Of a stretch of DNA of 64,000 nucleotides, positions 44,501 to 55,041 are shown piece by piece. This DNA is from Xestospongia muta. Lineage: Eukaryota; Porifera; Demospongiae; Haplosclerida; Petrosiidae. Each line of letters begins with the position of its first letter. Position 1 is the stretch's first letter. The DNA lies in NCBI GenBank assembly GCA_963693285.1, contig OY848927.1:188501-252500 (forward strand), in the 5' to 3' direction. The notes below the pieces were generated by a model, which did no database searches, was not told the origin of the DNA, and worked only from the letters and a program-made list of their open reading frames with translations. A program made the translations under genes and the position numbers.

Positions 44501-45285
44501 TATCCATAATCACTGTACTATATATAGATTATTGTATATCCATAATCACTGTACTATATATAGATTAGTGTATATTCATAATCACTGTACTATATATAGA
44601 TTATTGTACATCCATAATCACTGTACTATATATAGATTATTGTATATCCATAATCACTGTACTATATATAGATAAGTGTATATTCATAATCACTGTACTA
44701 TATATAGATTATTGTATATCCATAATCACTGTACTATATATAGATAAGTGTATTATATATAGATCACTGTGTGCTATTGCTAATGAAGAACAAGGTGGTA
44801 ATATTTATATTGGAGTTAAAGAAGATGGTAATATCTGGGGAATTAAATTGAAAAGAACAGCAGTAAGATATACTGTTACTGCTGTATATATCTCTCTCTT
44901 ATTTTAGCGAGATTTTATTCGTCTTGAAGTTGACAGGATGACTTCAAGATTGGAACCTCCTCTTGATGAATATCGTTATAATATTGATTTTATATCAGTG
45001 ATTAATGGAACAGATAAGGAGTTATTTATAATTAAAATTGAAGTACTACCATCTCTTATCAATGAACCACATCGTGTTTGTGTGAAGAAGGAGAATGGAC
45101 ATTGCTATGAGGAATGTTATGGACATATTAATGGGCGGAGTGTTAAAGTAATTAATTATTATAGTATTGTGTAATTAAAAATTATTTTTATCTAGCTTAA
45201 TATTTTGGAAGTCCGAGACATAGTGGCAAGTCGAGAGATCCAGAAATATGAAAAGATGCTGACATCTACCCTTAATTCCAACTAA
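38508..45285 (+). CDS. ARM-extended Tudor-ARM-Schlafen (AlbA_2) fusion protein
   Basis: Fourteen exons close to 775 aa: 38508-38605, 38664-38889, 38933-39123, 39208-39559, 39601-39819, 39868-39937, 39982-40064, 40109-40229, 40275-40491, 40736-41011, 41088-41132, 44763-44862, 44908-45147, 45196-45285. Residues ~1-200 are armadillo-like helices (RAAQCLAYITHG, ALRKITYLCNEN). Residues ~240-390 look like an extended Tudor: an SN-like part, then a Tudor core VGSVYAIYSSQDKQWYRGW through FFCMDCGFSLTVPLNHV, then CLLVGLRPP. More ARM follows (RNLAFEKDSFRKEI, ALVALLNLTHTKEICRFL), then a Ser-rich linker with SQSRRSLS twice. Residues ~610-760 form an AlbA_2/Schlafen domain: NESVQYIEVMSQ, LCAIANEEQGGNIYIGVKED, FIRLEVDRM. 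Schlafen folds include RNases. Extended Tudors bind Piwi-pathway partners. A small-RNA role is inferred. The divergent start partner is the channel gene (144 bp). Confidence 0.82.
40230..40274 (+). other. 45-bp in-frame GC-AG intron (retainable)
   Basis: The sequence starts GCAAGT and ends TTTTTAG. Removing it joins IIQILL to DLVISGG and gives a continuous ARM helix. Keeping it leaves the frame open and would insert 15 mostly hydrophobic residues. The GC donor has the usual GCAAGT form. Confidence 0.6.
41275..44350. repeat. Palindromic satellite array B (~183-bp monomers) inside the Schlafen-gene intron
   Basis: AACAAGGACCTATATAGCT-type monomer starts lie at 41292, 41475, 41659, 41842, 42180, 42361, 42544, 42727, 42909, 43092, 43277, 43461, 43645, 43828 and 44170. 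The spacing is 181-185 bp, except for two steps of ~340 bp that contain the 50-bp palindromes (41910-41959, 43896-43945). The last unit (44170-44340) is decayed and keeps an altered hairpin. Monomers closely match array A. The whole array sits in the 3.6-kb intron 41133-44762. Confidence 0.92.
44400..44762. repeat. 36-bp minisatellite ending at a splice acceptor
   Basis: About nine copies of a unit like ACTGTACTATATATAGATTA plus TTGTATATCCATAATC. The last units run into the acceptor TATATATAG at 44762. The exon start ATCACTGTG itself resembles the repeat text ATCACTGTA, so both sides of the splice site look repeat-derived. Confidence 0.85.
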
Positions 45286-45418
45286 CATCCTGTAATATTA
45301 ATTATACAATGTTGTGTTTATTGTTATTATTAGTATTGAAAGAATGCGTGGGAGGACAATAGTAGGCGTTGCCCTGTGGTTCTTTTTACAAAAGAAAAGA
45401 TAGTTCAAGTTGTCAGTG

Positions 45419-48265
45419 ATGGCTAATCTGGAAGGATTGGATCAAGCTGCTTTAGAATCACGAGTAATTTATTGTATTTGTTGTATATTATTGTATCATT
45501 TTGTTTAGTTATCTGATGCTACTAGTTATGATGAAAGAGCTGCTATTCGTAAAGCTCTTAGAGAACTGAAAAAGAGCAAAGGGATTTCAGTGGGTGGAGC
45601 TTCAAAACGAGGTACCTCACAATATAACAGGTAACAAGAGTATTTATTAAAGTCCATCTGATGTGATTGTATCTGCAGATTTGCTGGACGTCCCAAAGAA
45701 ACAAAGGTGGTCCAACAACATTTTGTACCATCTACTGGTACAAAGTCACCTCAACCATTAATAAATAAGTCACCAGTAACTACGCCCCCACCTCATGTCC
45801 AGCCGGTAACATCAGTACGAACTCCTACCCCTCCTGTTTATAAAAAGGAGGAAATTATGAGAGATGTGAAGGAGGAAAAAGTAAGACATTTGATGGAGGA
45901 AGATATGAAAGGTGGAAAGGAGAAAGATATGAAACATGAAGAAGAGGAGATTAAAGTGACAGATGTGAAGGAGGAAAATGTAGAAGAGGAGATTGAAGTG
46001 ACAGATGTGAAGGAGGAAGATTTAGAAGAGGAGATTAAAGTGACAGATGTGAAGGAGGAAAATGTAGAAGAGGAGATTGAAGTGACAGATGTGAAGGAGG
46101 AAGATTTAGAAGAGGAGATTGAAGTGACAGATGTGAAGGAGGAAGATTTAGAAGAGGAGATTGAAGTGACAGATGTGAAGGAGGAAGATTTAGAGGAGGA
46201 GATTGAAGTGACAGATGTGAAGGAGGAAGATACAAGAGACAAAGAGGTGAATGTAAAGGAAGACACAGAAGAAAATGAAGAGGAGCCATATAGTCCACCT
46301 CCTAGTCCAGTTGATGAGGATATTCCTCAAGAACCAGTAAGATAATGACATCACATGACATATGTGATGTCATATTACATCACAGGAAACATCTAAAGAA
46401 GAATGGGTACTTGTGGATGAGACAAAAACCAAGGAATTAGAGAAAGAAACTGAAGAAAGTGTTAAAGTACAACAATATTCCTTCATGTATTTGTTGCAAG
46501 GAATACATGTCATTTTAGGCCCCACCCACTAGGACAATTCTTAGTCAAGATGAAACAGATGGCTCAGCTCCGTTTGGTGTTCAGTTACGAAATGCTGGTT
46601 CTAAACCTCCAGTGGCTAAACCTACTTCTGATAACAAGAAGACAGAATTCCAAAATTTCAAACTTCGAAAGACAGCATCTACTGAAGGAGAAAAAAAGTC
46701 TTCCTCAACTAAAGGTACTCAAGACTTTGGTGTTAAATTGAAGGTAAACTATTTGTCCATTAACCTATTGTTATCCATCAATAATGTGCATATATGTCCA
46801 TTAGTATATTGTTATTCATCCATAATGTACACATATGTCCATTAGTATATTGTTATTCATCCATAATGTACACATATGTCCATAGTCTATTATTCACAAA
46901 TTACATGTGTAATCTCAACATAACTTCATTATAGTAACAGCTGGACCCACAAGATAATGTGTGTACCATTAGTTGTTATAATGACCTTATTTGGTCATAA
47001 ATCATACAGCTAATATCTTTGTCACATTCCTGTGGTTACTTTACTAATAATGTTTATTAAATCCTAATGATTTTGACAAATATATAAGACATAACTGGTA
47101 TTCTTTGTTTTATAGTCAAGATGTATGCTCAAAACTATCCTATGTTCACTTCTTTCTTTCAGAGACACCAACCTAATGAGTCCGTTAATCAATCTAATCT
47201 ATCATCACGACAGCCAGCTAAATCATCTGCCACACCCACTAATCAAGGTGGAGCACCAAAGACCTTAGCTGATTATCAGAGATTAAGTAATCGCAATAAA
47301 CCTTCCACTCCATCCACTACTACTTCCACTGTTACTACTATTAAAAGCAATGGTAAGTCATACTATTAAAATGAACTAGAATATTGTATTGTTTGTAGAT
47401 CTACAACTATTACTTGCATATGTCAATGCTGCACTTCAACCCCGCCCACCTATATCATCTGGCCATGCCCTTTATCAAATGTGCAAGAGACCCTCTAATT
47501 TATGGTGATTAGTAACAAATTATTGATATTATTATTATTTTATTATAGCAAATTGATTAATAAGTCTGTACGAGGGACTGTAGACCTTCGAGCTCTTACT
47601 AAAACTCCACCCCCAAGTGCCAGCTCATATGAAAAGGAGGAAGCCATTGAGGAGAATATGACATTAGTTGTCGAGTCTGCTAGAGCTATTGGTTGTTCCA
47701 TTACTGAAGGAATGGAAGCGAAATTAACTGAAGGAGATCCAACAACCATTGATAAATTTTTAGTTGATTTAATCAAGGTATTCTAATTACAGATCAATGA
47801 GTCATGTGATTATCACATGATCTAATCTAGGCTCGAGTAGTTCACATGCCAGGGATGGAGGAAGAACCACCATCAACTTTTCGAAACTTGACCCTAATGA
47901 TGGAGAAGTTAGGGATCAGTGTGAATGAAGACAATGTTGATATTGGTCAAGAAGAACCATTGACTTGGAGAGAGAAAGATAGCGAGCGTTTGAGAGAGCA
48001 TTATTCAAAACAAGGAGAAGAAGAGAAACCAGCTGATAAACCAGTTGTGATGTCCTCCTGGAAAGAGGAAAGAAGTAAGAAGACACCAGAAATTGGTAGA
48101 TATGTCCACCATGTAATACATGAGTGTATCGACTTATCAAATTGTTTAGACTTAGAAAAGCCCTCACTCGATGCAAATTTATCATATGAAGAGAGAGCAG
48201 CTCTCAGACGAGCAGAAAGGGAAAGAAAACGAAAAGAGAGGGAAGCTTTAGCCACACCCAAATAA
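45419..48265 (+). CDS. Smoothelin-motif and calponin-homology-like domain protein
   Basis: Probable actin-associated cytoskeletal protein. Exon 1 (45419-45463) gives MANLEGLDQAALESR. With exon 2 it forms a smoothelin-type helix: LSDATSYDERAAIRKALREL followed by KKSKG. A Pro-rich stretch and an acidic region with about six 14-aa units (EVTDVKEEDLEEEI) follow. Next are short motifs PFGVQLRNAG, NFKLRKTAS and FGVKLK. After a Ser/Thr linker come LQLLLAYVNAAL, then LINKSVRGTVDLRAL, ENMTLVVESARAIGCSI and DKFLVDLIK, which read like a fimbrin-style CH domain. A second CH-like or helical block (NLTLMMEKLGISV) follows. The C-terminus carries NLSYEERAALRRAERERKRK, echoing the N-terminal motif. It starts only 133 bp after the Schlafen gene on the same strand. 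The exact family is uncertain. Confidence 0.75.
45950..46240. repeat. Coding 42-nt minisatellite
   Basis: Six to seven near-identical 42-nt units encode the 14-aa acidic repeat of the smoothelin-like protein. The antisense frames are also open because of the periodicity and are not genes. Confidence 0.9.
46745..46880. repeat. ~41-bp minisatellite in an intron of the smoothelin-like gene
   Basis: Three copies of a unit containing GTCCATTAGTATATTGTTAT and ATCCATAATGTACACATAT. Confidence 0.75.
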
Positions 48266-48540
48266 ATTAGTATCACCCGTAACATTTGATCCCCCCTACC
48301 TTTTCACCTGTTATCATTGTTGTTATACAAGTTTTAGATTATGTTTTAAAAACAAACTATAAAACAGTACAATGAGTAAAATCATTGTAATTAGAACAAA
48401 GGGGCAATCTTATTTATAGTAACATGTTACTATAATCAATAAACTATTAATAGTTAATGATATGCTTGTTATTCATAACAACTTATAATACTAGTTACTA
48501 TCAATAGAGGTTGATTTGAAGCAATGATTACATGTGACAA

Positions 48541-49773
48541 TTAATTTAGAACTAGTACACGTATGAAAATGGCACCATTAGCTACAAAGTCTGAATCTTC
48601 ACTCAATAGTTTGGACGTGGGAATAAATTTTGGGTAACCATAGCCAACATTACGAGGTTCAATTGGCCTCCTAAAATAATGTAGACGAGGATCAGGTATA
48701 ATGTCTTTGAGGATATTTGGCCCTCCACGACAATTGATTAAAAAAAGACACACTCTTTTTTGAAAAGGCCACGGCAATATTTCATCAAAAGGACCTTTTA
48801 TTAATGAAAAATAAAGTGAGAGAGAGTCTTGATTATTGTCACCAGCTGGAAAGATACAAAGACCTAACTTGTATCCTCCCTCACCACTAAAAAATGCAGG
48901 ACTGTACAAAGGTAATTGATTTGATAACTTAGCCGCTTCAATTTTTTCTCTTATCTTATCTATTCTCCATGTAAATTGAGGTTGTGCTGGATAACAGTGT
49001 AATTCAAGATATTTCAAAGTTGCCTGTTGTGACGTTATTGTCTTCTTTAATTCATCTATTTCTTGAGATTGTTCTAAAACTACTGATGCTAAAATGGGCA
49101 TACGTTCAATTGCACAGACTTTTAAATGAATATTCATTTCAGCACGAGGAACCATCTCGGAACATCCAAAAGATGCTAACCTACATTGAATAGGTTGCCG
49201 AGGGCAGTCCTTATTAAGATGAGCAGGTATCATGTGCCTAAGAACCAGCTGGTCCTGACAGTGGTTAGGGCATTTGACAGGTACTAGTGGACACACCTTA
49301 GTATGTTCATCTAACTCATTAAAAGGCATAGTTTCATTGCAATAACTACAATTAACACTGCGTCTTGGACATACTTCTTGATGACTTTCTATTTTAGAGG
49401 CCAGCATAACCTCATCACATTTTGTACATGTGCGTGTAGAATAAAGGCAGCCTCGTAAATGACTTGCTTTATCAGCTAAATCTCCGATCCATTTACAACC
49501 CTTTTTGTGATAAGGACAGTAAATTTTAAGCCGTCTAATTTGCATTTTAGCAGCATTATCTTGGAAGACTCCACCCTCCACAGACATACGATCAATAGGA
49601 CAAATAGGATTTGATGTATTTTTGATAGCCTCTATACATTCCAGACAAAATCTATGACCACATGAAGTCTGGTACGGATTATCTAACACGTGGAGACATA
49701 TTGGACAATGTAAATCATCTGGTGGCTCTGTCACAAATGTATCTTCATCTTCTAAAGATGGCACGTTAGCCAT
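48541..49773 (-). CDS. TRAF: TRAF-family adaptor / E3 ligase (TRAF4/6-like)
   Basis: Cytoplasmic adaptor that couples TNF/IL-1/IL-17-type receptors to kinases. Intronless, 410 aa from MANVPSLEDED. Domain order: RING (CPICLHVLDNPYQTSCGHRF, then CLEC and CPID, residues ~20-60); repeated TRAF-type zinc fingers (CPYHKKGCKW, HLRGCL, CPRRSVNCSYCNE, CPLVPVKCPNHC, CRLASFGCSEM); a short coiled coil (VVLEQSQEIDELKKTITSQQ); and a MATH domain (QFTWRIDKI, YSPAFFSGEGGYKLGLCIFP, DEILPWPFQKRVCLFLI, GYGYPKFIP). The open frame extends 37 codons upstream, but the internal ATG is preferred because the family starts near the RING and the divergent gene begins 63 bp away. Lack of introns contrasts with the neighbours and may reflect retroposition. 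Confidence 0.92.
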   Translation of the reverse strand: MANVPSLEDEDTFVTEPPDDLHCPICLHVLDNPYQTSCGHRFCLECIEAIKNTSNPICPIDRMSVEGGVFQDNAAKMQIRRLKIYCPYHKKGCKWIGDLADKASHLRGCLYSTRTCTKCDEVMLASKIESHQEVCPRRSVNCSYCNETMPFNELDEHTKVCPLVPVKCPNHCQDQLVLRHMIPAHLNKDCPRQPIQCRLASFGCSEMVPRAEMNIHLKVCAIERMPILASVVLEQSQEIDELKKTITSQQATLKYLELHCYPAQPQFTWRIDKIREKIEAAKLSNQLPLYSPAFFSGEGGYKLGLCIFPAGDNNQDSLSLYFSLIKGPFDEILPWPFQKRVCLFLINCRGGPNILKDIIPDPRLHYFRRPIEPRNVGYGYPKFIPTSKLLSEDSDFVANGAIFIRVLVLN

Positions 49774-49836
49774 TTCAAATGGGTGTGGATAAACACGTTT
49801 TAGTCTCCACCCACATATTATTTTGCAATTTTTAAA

Positions 49837-50648
49837 ATGGCAGAGGAAAATTCTTGGCGAGAGAAATACGAGACACTTTTGCACAAAACACTAAAGGAGT
49901 TAGAGGAGACCTCGATAAAAGCACAACAAGATGCTGAACTTAATTTAAAAGGTGAATTCTAAAAAAACAATACAATTATTAATGATCCCCCATTTTGTAG
50001 CAAGTGCAGACTGTATAAAAGAGCTCAAGTCACAATTACAAAGAAGTCAAGCTTCTGTTGAGAAGCTTCAACAAGAATTAAGAGAGAAATCATCAAAGCA
50101 GAAGCTGACCCATACTCCTAGAAAGCTATCAGAAGACAGTGAGCCAATAAGTATACCATCAAGTGAGACTGATGATGAAAGACAATCAAGTATTGCAGCA
50201 TCAGTTAAAAGACGAAGTTTAAAAAGAAAAGTGTGTTTGTCATTTACAACATTATCTGATTTGTTTGCAGTCATCACAGGGCAATCCACCATCAAAACTA
50301 GACCCTAAATGTGATTTTCTCGAGTCTCTAACATGTTTGAATGTACAAGTATTATCTGATGACTCAACTACTGTATATCATTGTACACTAGATGATGGAC
50401 AACTAATGGGTAAGCCCCTACCTATTAATTGTATTAAGTGTGCTTCTTTTCCTTTAGGACACGAGTTTGACTTGGAATTAGATTCTCAAACGTGGGAATA
50501 CACTTACAGACCAACATCTGTGGCACAGTCCTTACCATCTGATAGTGATTTAGCTGAACCCTTTTATTTTCCGGACTACATGTTGCCGCGATTTCTGGTC
50601 AAACTTCTTAATGCAACTTATGAGAATTACTCTTTTGATGAGTCTTAG
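49837..50648 (+). CDS. Coiled-coil protein with Csm1/Pcs1-like C-terminal domain
   Basis: Four exons (49837-49951, 50001-50230, 50271-50409, 50458-50648) close to 224 aa. The N-terminal half is coiled coil (WREKYETLLHKTLKELEE, ADCIKELKSQLQRSQASVEK). A Ser-rich basic linker (TPRKLSED, KRRSLKRK) follows. The C-terminal ~100 residues are globular: FLESLTCLNVQVLS, VYHCTLDD, HEFDLELD, EYTYRP, FYFPDYMLPRFLVKLL. This order (LTGL-like helix, DC-T strand, FxLxL strand, EYTP strand, F-P-x-x-x-x-F-x-x-x-L helix) resembles the Csm1/Pcs1 monopolin domain, which crosslinks kinetochore components in fungi. An RWD-type kinetochore domain is the alternative. The function is not established from sequence alone. 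Confidence 0.6.
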
Positions 50649-50707
50649 ATCACATGACAATCACATGATATTGTGTTTCATAATTAATTTTCATGAAAAG
50701 ATTAGGT

Positions 50708-51536
50708 TTATATCCATAACTTTTTGATTGGGGAATCTTGGTTGGCTTGAAGTTTTTCAAGTGTTTTGGTTAAAATTTGTTCATGAATGCTATCTATTGT
50801 TTGAGAGGCATCTATAACACACCAATTGTTATCTTGTAAATCTTTATATATTGCAGCTGCTCTCTGTTTGAAAGAGGATTATAAAATATTTGCTACAATA
50901 TCTTACCTCTTGAAAGGATGCTTTCTCATACCTCTCATTTCCATAATCTTCCCTCTTTTGTGCCTCTTCTGGTGAAAGATGGAGATAGAACACAATATCT
51001 GGTTGAGGTAGTCCTCGATCTGGTCCTTTACACCATTCAAGAGATGCTATCTACTAAATCATAAAAATATTTCTAATAATTTACCAACGATTACCTGTTT
51101 GGCAGCTGTAAAAGCAACTCCTGAATATGCATACCGATCTACTACTAATGTTGTACCAGACAATAAACTAGTTCTAATTTTAGACCTAATATCATAGTAA
51201 TAATGTACCATATATCTTGACAACTTGCTCTAATTCCCAGCGATTGGCAGAAAAAAGTAAATGAATACTCCGATCATCCATGTCTGTTTTGTTAGTCAAG
51301 TATTTATCAATCTGTTGTCCAATGGGTGTACTACGATCTATTATATATAAGACATATGATATAGTATATTATTGTATACACTAACCTGGAAAATGCATCT
51401 CTTGAACTGGTATATTTTTTGAATGTAAACTCTTAACAAGTTTTTGGCTCTGTGTGCTTTTACCAGTACGGTCACACCCCTCTAAGACAATGAGTATACC
51501 TCTTTTACCATTTGTAGTACTAACTGTGGCCATCAT
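50708..51536 (-). CDS. DTYMK: Thymidylate kinase (dTMP kinase)
   Basis: Phosphorylates dTMP to dTDP for DNA synthesis. The start is [20 protein letters not shown], with P-loop [11 protein letters not shown] (Walker A). The DR/P region ([20 protein letters not shown]) and [10 protein letters not shown] follow. The DRY motif is [17 protein letters not shown]. The LID region is [20 protein letters not shown] and ERYEK. The last exon ends [10 protein letters not shown]. About five exons lie on the minus strand. Exon 1 has two ATGs in tandem (51536 and 51533). Its stop is 59 bp from the Csm1-like gene stop and its start 116 bp from COPS9. Confidence 0.93.
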
Positions 51537-51652
51537 CCTAAGAAAAGAAGTCACCATTTAGGAGTAGTAGCAGTAACAGTTGTTGTTCTTTTTGCAGTAT
51601 GTACATACTACAAAGACGAACCTCTTATTAGTGGGTGTGGCTTTCATTAAAA

Positions 51653-51925
51653 ATGTCAACTCAGGGTAATGTAAGTTATGGAGATGAGTCAATTCCTGAA
51701 AACTGGGTCATGGAATTTGAGGAGGTGAGAGAAAATTTGAAGATTAAAGGTATTATGTATCTGTGTAGGGTGGCTCTGTGTTGTCTGGTGAAGTAATAGG
51801 TCAGTCAGAGAGAACTGTACATACTAACTTCTTTGATGGTGAGAGACCCCAGTAATTATGTCTAATTACATCATTTACTTTTGATAGATTTTGATGATCT
51901 TTTTAACGACAATGACTTAGACTAA
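51653..51925 (+). CDS. COPS9: COP9 signalosome subunit 9
   Basis: Small acidic subunit of the CSN deneddylase. Three exons (51653-51724, 51769-51838, 51888-51925) give 59 aa. The C-terminal signature TNFFDDFDDLFNDNDLD matches the FFNDFEDLFDDDD-type tail by which CSN9 anchors to the complex. GGSVLSGEV precedes it, as in family members. The N-terminal exon (MSTQGNVSYGDESIPENWVM) is not strongly conserved. It is easy to miss because each exon is under 75 nt. Confidence 0.88.
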
Positions 51926-52020
51926 ATATTATGATCAGAATAGTTAAGGCTAATTCTAGAACAATTGTTATATATTACTCCTAACAATATTACAAAAAAT
52001 TGCCAATAAATATACAAAAA

Positions 52021-54741
52021 TTAGAGTTCCTGATGAGCTGAGTGGGTATGTCCTTTGTTATCCTCTATCTCCTCTTGTAATTGTTTTATTTCATTGTCAT
52101 AATCTTTCCATTCTTTCACAATACGTACAGCACTGGTTAACTTGGATTCTTTAGTTAAAGGATTATTGCACTACAATGTGTTATATTAATAGTAATGGAG
52201 GATATTACTTACCAGATCTATGGTCTTGGCTCGAGACTTAGACTCATCAGAACACCACGTCTCACACCAAAGCCAGTCCTGTGGTAAACTCTTTATTGGA
52301 ACATTATGAATCATATTATTTGGGAGATCTTGATCGAGATTTGATAAACTACATAATTAATATATAGCTATGGTTGCCATGGTAACTAATACCTGTTTGG
52401 ATCTTGCGATAACATTTGGTATTGTCCTCTCAAACGATCTCCAGCAGCTAACTGTCTAAATCTTTGAAGGTCAACTACATAGAGAGCACTTATATGGTAT
52501 CGTCTTTTACCCAAATGGCCCCTCCAATACCCTTTCTTCCAAAACCTGTTAAATTAAATAAAGAAATATCTCATAAAGGATACTCATGTTCCACTGATAT
52601 ATCATAGTGTATTAAGGATACTGATGTTCCACTGATATAGCACAGTGTATTAAGGATACTCATGTTCCATTGATATAGCATAGTGTATTAAGGATACTCA
52701 TGTTCCATTGATATAGCACAGTGTATTAAGGATACTCATGTTCCACTGATACATCATAGTGTATTAAGGATACTCATGTTCCACTGATATAGTATAGTGT
52801 ATTAAGGATACTCCTGTCTAAAGGAGTGTGTCAAGTATTAATACCTAAATCCTTCCATTTCAGTTCGACTGTCACAGAAAGGGGTGTAACCATAAGGAGC
52901 TCCATCTAATGGGACCTCTAATAGTTCTTTCATATCAACACGTACGATCTGTAAGAGAGGTCACCACCCACACATCATTATGACATATTACTTACTTGAT
53001 CAGCATCAACGAAAATGATTTTTTTTATGTTCAGAGGAAATAATACATCTAAAAATAAAATCTTGTATCTGCAAAACAGATTATAATTATATTAGCTAAT
53101 GGGTGTGGTTAAACACACCCCCATATAATACGTTGTTTTTCTGTTTGTGCATGTAACCAACGAGGCCATTTATATTGAACTAGCTCATATTGAAACCCAT
53201 ACTTTTCTGCTAGTTTAGGAATGAAATTCTAAGAATAGAATCAGTTTATATAATATAAAATTATTATCTTATGTACCATAAAATTATGAGAGATGAAGTT
53301 CTTTAGGAACCAAAATTTGACAGGACTTTTTGTATGTTTCATAACACTTAACATCATTATCCTGTGTGTATTACGATATGTAATTAAGAAGAGGTGTGGT
53401 CATTCTGTACCTTTGAAGTCTCTCATATAAATGCCCAGAAGCAATTGAGAAGATGTTGATAGTTTCATTTTGACCAACCTCATTCTTTTTATCTGTTTCA
53501 TCTTTAGAGGAGTCGCTAAACAATCTGAAACAAAAGTTAAGCCACGCCTACTAATTATGTACTTTGTTATTGAGTCAAATATTCCATTAGGAACAGCCTC
53601 ATTATCATCTTTAACGGTAGGGGTACTATCCTCATCTTGTAACAGGCTCACCTTTTCCATACCAGGTTTCTTTTCAACCTCCACAACAAGAGCTGTACCT
53701 GTAAAACTGGTTACAGTAACTGGTATTGTTGAGATGTTAGCAGACGATACTTCATGATCACCAGTTTGATAATAACTATAATAATTAATTAAAACCATTT
53801 ATTACAAACTCCACCCACTAATTATATTGATAACCTTGTCACATGATAAACATCAGCTGATTTACCCTCTCGTAGGCGGATTTTCCAGGCTCCAGGACGA
53901 CCCTTTAATTGAAAGTACCCCTATGAAGGAATGTCATAATTAAATAATTAATAAAATTTATTAGAGGGACTGACTAGATTAGCCATAACTATAGTATCAA
54001 AAAGATCTGGTTGTCTATCAGTTCCCATTACAAACTGTAGTCCAGGAGTTGGAGAATTAGTACGTCCATCAAAACATTGACCTAGAAAATGGATGAATAG
54101 ACAAATTAATGGATACATACTCACCTTCAACAAGTATATATTCTAATTCAAATTCTGCATAAACTTCTCTTTCAACAGATGCTAAATGGATATTATCTAA
54201 GTCATATGGTGAATATATTGACTGGACCATCCAGGAGTGAGGAACATCCATGTTTAATGTTAATAAAGGAGAGACAGGAAGTGATGTAAATATCGCTGAA
54301 AAACCACTAGATGCCAGAGATCCGTTGTCATGGAAACTTAGACTTGGATTTAGGACACTACAATAAAAACTAATGGATAGAGAAGACATGTAACAAACAG
54401 TAGTATTATATTATGGATGCATAGACATGTTTAATGGATACACATTTTGTTTCATGGATGGACTCTTTACTCTTTTATTGGCATCTCTGATAACTTTGTT
54501 GAGGGGTTCATGATAACAGTTAAATTGACAGGTAGAGTATGTATTAATGAACTGAGGAGTGGAATAAGACGTTGAGCAGCACGTGATAGAGGATTAAGTA
54601 CAACCATGAACTCAACAATAGGACCAGATAAGTTAGACAGTGGAGGAATAAAAAGAACACTAGGAGGAAATGAAACAATAAAAGGACAGACAGACAAACA
54701 AACAAAACATACAAACAAACAGACAGATAGACAAAAAACAA

Positions 54742-54788
<47 letters not shown>

Positions 54789-54817
54789 AACAGACAAACA
54801 AACAGACAGACAAACAA

Positions 54818-54876
<59 letters not shown>

Positions 54877-54905
54877 AACAGACAAACAAACAGACAGACA
54901 AACAA

Positions 54906-54944
<39 letters not shown>

Positions 54945-54981
54945 AACAAACAGACAAACAAACAAACAAACAGACAGACAA

Positions 54982-55041
<60 letters not shown>

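Noticed and set aside
45838..46298. Minus-strand Ser/Thr/Phe-rich and Leu/Pro-rich repeat frames
   Set aside because: Antisense of the 42-nt coding repeat in the smoothelin-like gene.
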